Source of the DNA: Echinostoma caproni
Lineage: Eukaryota; Platyhelminthes; Trematoda; Plagiorchiida; Echinostomatidae
Assembly: GCA_900618425.1 (NCBI GenBank)
Contig: UZAN01039465.1
Location: 1-64,000, forward strand
Direction of reading: 5' to 3'
Length of the DNA stretch: 64,000 nt
The notes beneath the pieces are model-generated. The model made no database searches, was not told where the DNA came from, and was given only the letters and a program-made list of their open reading frames with translations. Every line of letters begins with the position of its first letter. Within the stretch, counting starts at the first letter, position 1. Shown piece after piece: positions 59,301 to 64,000 of this stretch. Position numbers and translations under genes: made by a program.

Positions 59301-62300
59301 AGTTCTGCGGTACGGTTTGAACGGACCTGTATTTTGTTTGATGCGTTCGCTTTTCTTTCTGAACAAATCACATAAATTTCTCTGTGTGTTTGAATTATGG
59401 CTCCTTATACGTCATGTAAACTCAAAATGTGGGATGACAATGCTCCGTACATGAAGTTTGTAATGTAACATTGATGCTCAGTCCAATTTTTAAACATTCA
59501 TGGTAACGCAAACGTTGTTTCCTAGCAAAAATTTAAACGGTAACGGAAATCATCTAAAGGGGATGTTTACCGCTATAAAACCATGAGTGATACACTCATA
59601 TGACTAACGAATTCGATAGTCCTTATGGAGAGTACTTCCTTTATTAAAAATCTCGGGGAAATCGGCAAAATGTTCTGCGAACAGAACGTGCGGAAATTGG
59701 AGTTTTTATTTAACTCTCGATCAATTGAAATAGGTCGACCTGGTGAACACACGTCATCGGTCGTGGTTGACGCAAAGCAGATATAATTTATATCCGAGAC
59801 GGATATAATCTAGTTCCCCACCATGTTGGCTCAAAATAATCATTAGAAAAATCAGAAACCTCATCTGGCAGACCGAATACGGCGAGAATGTTTGTGATCC
59901 TAAACAACGGGATTTGCATGCAAATGAGTGTGAAGCGCATGAACTAGGTCAAGTAAGTTAGAAAAGCAAAACGACTTTAGGCTGCGGGATCCAAGAATAA
60001 CATGATCAACTCGAGTAACTTCAAGCTAATGACATGCAGGGCAAATTCTCGGGTCAGAAGTTGACTTGTCTGCGGCTTTCCCAGAGAAATCAGTGTACTG
60101 GTTATTCCATTCCAGATTAAATAGACTGTTTTATTCAAATCTGATTACAAGGAGAAAACGTACACAAAAACATTATAAGGCATGTTTGTTCATCATGTAA
60201 AAGTAGTTCATTGGTATGTTGTTATATTTGAAAACAAAATCTCAGTCGTTTGAGATTTCTAACGGGATGAGATAATCAATTTTTCGTGTTACCATTCGCT
60301 CACCATCAAGCATTTGGTTCACGTGTAATGGTTTTGACTCAAAACTCGGAGTTTCACTGTTCGGGAATTATGTGGAGTATAAACGAGATCCAACTGGGAA
60401 GAATTAGCTGTCATTGAATGTTAATTTCACCGTAGACAAAATGGATGAATGTGGAGAATGAAAAGTTTTATTCGTCTGGTATCCGTATACTCGCTGGGGA
60501 GACTAATGCCTGAATAAAACGCACGCGTCTATCCGAACCAAATATTCTGATATATTGAAACTACCCTTGACACAGGAAATCACCACCCAAAAAAAACGGC
60601 AGTTTTTGTGGATGAGGTCACTGATCAGTGGGAAAGTATCTTCTAAGGACAATAGACCTCAGTCATTTAATCAAAACTTTGGTTAGATGCATTTATTTCG
60701 CCAACATTACTTCACTCATTCTCTCTCATTTATACTTGGTGCTGAGAAAAGGGATCTCAAAATATCCACGTTTACTTAATCCACTCTCGTAACATAACTT
60801 CGCTTTCGATAACTAGTTTAGTCTTTTATTACCATGTCTTATGTTTTGAATCTGTCTTTAAAGTTTATTCTGTCCAGTCTTCTTCTGAACCCGACTTATT
60901 AAGCTTTAAACAGAAGCTGGAAAACATTCAAAATCTTTTGCACCATGTGCTTGCCATGATTTAGGCAAAGTAATCTTGAATTATTTCAGATTTTGTGCTT
61001 ATTTAAAATATTAACACGCACCAATAATATCGTGGCCAATTCATTCGTAAGTTGAAGGGATGAAATTTTGCAATTTGAGATCAAAAGGCGCACGCGAAGA
61101 ACCAGTTGAGCAGATTTTTCGACATGTGATACTACCATTTCGTTTGCTTTGTGGAAGAGGGGAGCTCCATTCTAGATGATTGCGAACTATTTATGATCAA
61201 AATAAACCACAAGTTACAACAACAATTTATTTTTTTGTTTTGCCTACTATGAATAGGAACTCTCACGTCGTACATATAATACTAAAACGTCATTTCGTCT
61301 GCGGAATACAACGCATTCATACATTAAGAGCATAGAGCTAATTTAGAAATCGACATCATGTCTGGACCGAAAACGTGATGACATTTTCTGTTGCGATGTG
61401 ATAAATATGAGGCCTAAGATGTGTCAAGGAAAACGAGTGTCAATATTGTGAAGGATAAATGTGAGGCAAACGAAAGAATTTCCTAAAAAACAGTATCTTG
61501 ATAATAGTGAAATTTGACTCATTTAGTTATACGAGTTATCGTCTTGAGGAGTTCATTGTAGAAACTAGATATGATTTCATCCAGATTGACTAACCACTAG
61601 TGATTCGTGCCAATTGCACTTGATTTTGGTAAACAAATCGGATCATTGAATAAAAACGGTTTATCTCTTCTCTCTTACATCAATGTCTGTCCTTTGATTT
61701 GGTCTATCCTATTAGTTGGTTGGCTCATTGAATAAATAAGGTGCAAACATTTTAAGGCTGCATTAAAGAAACAATCTGCAGTGATGTACATAACTAGTGG
61801 GGAAAAGGCGTGCAGAAATTTCCTATTCCTTATTTTTCAATTAGACAATTTTCAAATTTTAATACTGTAAAAGTTAGATAAGAGCACTACAATAAAGGAT
61901 TTACTGAAATGGTGTTTGCAGCTGAACACCAGCCTGGACATTCAAGATGAAGGCTTCAGAAAAAAAGGTTTGACGAAAGATAAAATCCTATTCTTCGCGA
62001 AGACTATTTAAATAGCGACATCAAGTGGTAGTTCCAAGGTCATTTATATCAACGGATACATACACTGACCTCCTTTATACGTCACGACTGGTGCTCACAC
62101 AGAAATGAGAGTCCATCATTAAAGAAGATAAGCGAAGTAATATTTTTTTTCTGGTAAATAACCGATTCAATTGCATTTTAAGCAATTCGTGCCAGTGGGT
62201 AGAAAATGGGCCAACACAAAGACTTTTGTTTCACTATCCCAACCACCAGCACTTCTAGGCGCCTAACACTCTATGTTGTTTCTATGATCCTTTGTGCCCT

Positions 62301-62755
62301 TACCAGGTTTCGCTCTTCACAATAACTTGGCCAAATTGTTTGAACTTTTGTGTTCTCTTAGATTCCTCTATCTCTATCATGTACATGTACCTAACTAGGC
62401 AAACGAGTGTCACGCTTATATGTAAAGTATTCCAATCCACGCATGTCGGTTTATTAGTGTATCTGAGCGGGAAAAATATCAACATTCTTAGATTACACGC
62501 CAAATCCTAATTTTTAACTACCGCATGTATGATCGTCAGTTAAGCATTGTATATACGCAGTTTGTGATCATTATTATATGTTCAGAATTACCAGAGTCAT
62601 AAGCCGAGAAAGACTGTGATCAAAGGACTCAAGAAACAGTTGTTAGCAAAGTATAGCTGGAGTGCTAAGTTATTCCCTCTGCATATACAGTTGGGGACAG
62701 TATTTTGAATTGTAAGTGATATAATCACCTTTGAAAAGCAGTTACAAGACCGCTC
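56327..62755. other. Long non-coding stretch with a (GT)n microsatellite
   Basis: About 6.4 kb without recognised genes or repeats from this window. Minor features are C-runs near 58056, an (AAAC)n run near 58836 and (GT)n at about 59073-59097. The small frames show no family motifs. Confidence 0.45.
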
Positions 62756-63700
62756 TCATCTTATCTGCACCTGGTAGCCTTTCTCGTGTACGGTTAAGTT
62801 TGGAGTGCTCTTAGATGCACCCTTTTGGATATCCATTTGATTGTAAAAATAATTTGTTTTATTCATTATCCAGGTTATCTGCTGTGAGAATGTGTCGCTC
62901 CCATTGGAACAATTCAGATATTGTCTAGAACAGGTATCCTTCCGGGACACAGATCTTCTGATTGATCCTTCCGTTCGTCGTGAAACTTCGCCGTCCAGAA
63001 AGACGATATTTTTTTGCATTTCATTGTTGTATGATATTGTCGAATTGGAATGAAGATTATTCAAGCATTCAAATAGTCCCTTCCCGCTTTCCTTTGTGTC
63101 ACCAATAACATAAAGTCCTCAACATGTCACCAGTTTAGGTTCAGTCTTACAATTTTGTCCCGCATTTGATGTTTAAGATGGCCGACGAAAGTGTCCACAA
63201 GAATGGACCCCAGAGAACTGTCACAGGAGCAACCATCCATCTGTTGTTATCATTTCACCTACGAAGGAGAAATCTACATTAGGGTTGCACAATAGTGAAA
63301 GCCGTTTCAACTCTTCAACTGGTAGTCCAAAGTGAATGTTTGTTCCTCCATATTCTGAAGAATAATCGCAATCGTCTCCAGTAGTGGGACGTTGGAGGAA
63401 AGTGAACTAAAATCCATAGTACCCATTTGTTTGTTTTTAATGTTTCTGCAATGTTTGACTGCTCATTCTTAGTTTCTGGAATCAGTTCAGTTCACCTTCA
63501 AAGTTAAGTTCAAAATTGATTTTCTTTTCCAATTCGTGTTGTTCGATCCACTCTGAATTTTCTGTCTTCATTCTGGCTTCAGAGCATTGCTCCTTTATAA
63601 CAAACCTTATCCATCACAACAACTCGAGATCCTTAATCTGGTCGAAGAAGAATCACAGTTTTATTTGAATTGAGTTTCCTCAATGTCCCCAACGGTCTTC
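62756..63700 (-). pseudogene. PLE-2: reverse transcriptase fossil of a second Penelope-like element
   Basis: Minus-strand blocks in order: GTMDFSSLSSNVPLLETI (motif A, 63360-63425; family consensus 'SLFTNVPL-E-I'), then LDYQLKS with a KRLSLLC-type block, NVDFSFVGE, and TDGCSCDSSLGSILVDTFVG (63178-63245; 'DG--MGS-LGSILAD-F'). HVEDF (about 63118-63132) stands where YVDDF is expected. NNLHSN, IVFLDGEVSRRTEGS ('FLDV-V-R---G') and VSRKDTCSRQYLN ('VYRK-T-T-QYL') follow in the frame 62756-63064. At least four frame changes and internal stops occur. No GIY-YIG domain or terminal repeat is recognised further down. The sequence is distinct from PLE-1. Confidence 0.8.
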
Positions 63701-64000
63701 ATGCAGTAGTGTGTGTTGCCACTCATGATTTTGTTAGTTCTGATCATATACTAATCACATTAACTAATCACATAAACTGCGATATACATGTGTACAGATG
63801 CAGCGAAATGAACCAGGATATATCGTAGCAACCAGTGATTTTGGCTTCTCTATTATAAATTGTTGCCGGGAAACTGTGCTCTCAGTTCAAATATTTGTTT
63901 GAGACTTTCTCTAAACAAGTAATAATAGTCCTGCTCTGGCACTTCCCATCACCGAAAGTCACAGGGGGCTGAAATGTATTGAAATAGTTTTCAAGAAGTC
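63701..64000. other. Right edge, nothing recognised
   Basis: May contain the N-terminal part of PLE-2, but no motif is legible before the window ends. Confidence 0.35.

Overview
This window looks like non-coding, repeat-laden DNA from a eukaryote. The best guess is a flatworm, probably a digenean trematode. The reasons are an AT-rich background, no bacterial gene organisation, and a repeat set dominated by CR1-type non-LTR retrotransposons, Penelope-like elements (PLEs) and tRNA-derived SINEs. The species guess is an inference from repeat content only. I found no host protein gene, rRNA or functional tRNA that I could defend. Everything with a recognisable coding signal is a decayed retroelement.

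Layout. The window opens on the 3' end of a CR1-type element (about 1-165). A tRNA-like SINE copy (family 'SINE-B', about 2008-2180) and a short reverse transcriptase (RT) fossil (2993-3235, minus) follow. A GC-rich repeat-like island lies at 7560-8110, then an old copy of a second SINE family ('SINE-A', minus, 8300-8525) and a SINE-B copy (about 11906-11992, minus). A minus-strand PLE fossil with GIY-YIG-type residues is at 13976-14663. Adjacent SINE-B and SINE-A copies sit at 21471-21658 and 21929-22218. An assembly gap covers 29191-29823, and a good SINE-A copy is at 33279-33580.

The most structured locus is 34170-38260. A minus-strand CR1-type element, readable from endonuclease to reverse transcriptase, is split by a plus-strand PLE (35287-36962). 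The PLE is bounded by about 145-155 bp inverted repeats and carries an RT fragment and a GIY-YIG endonuclease reading frame. Both halves of the interrupted CR1 align with the neighbouring plus-strand CR1 at 44840-47556, so the insertion point can be placed almost to the codon.

Further right are a small non-LTR 3' remnant (39015-39440), a GC-richer unidentified block (42300-43110), a minus-strand SINE-B copy (43900-44072) and a 77-bp imperfect hairpin (44350-44426). These are followed by the CR1-type element 'CR1-A' (44840-47556), another RT fossil (50760-51130) and a long two-ORF CR1-type element 'CR1-B' (about 51400-56326) containing an 846-base assembly gap. The last 6 kb look empty until a second PLE fossil of a different lineage (62756-63700, minus) near the right edge.

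Nothing here forms an operon or pathway. The elements relate by insertion history: CR1 older than the PLE inside it, with SINEs presumably mobilised in trans by LINE machinery. All the larger elements carry stops or frameshifts and are judged immobile.
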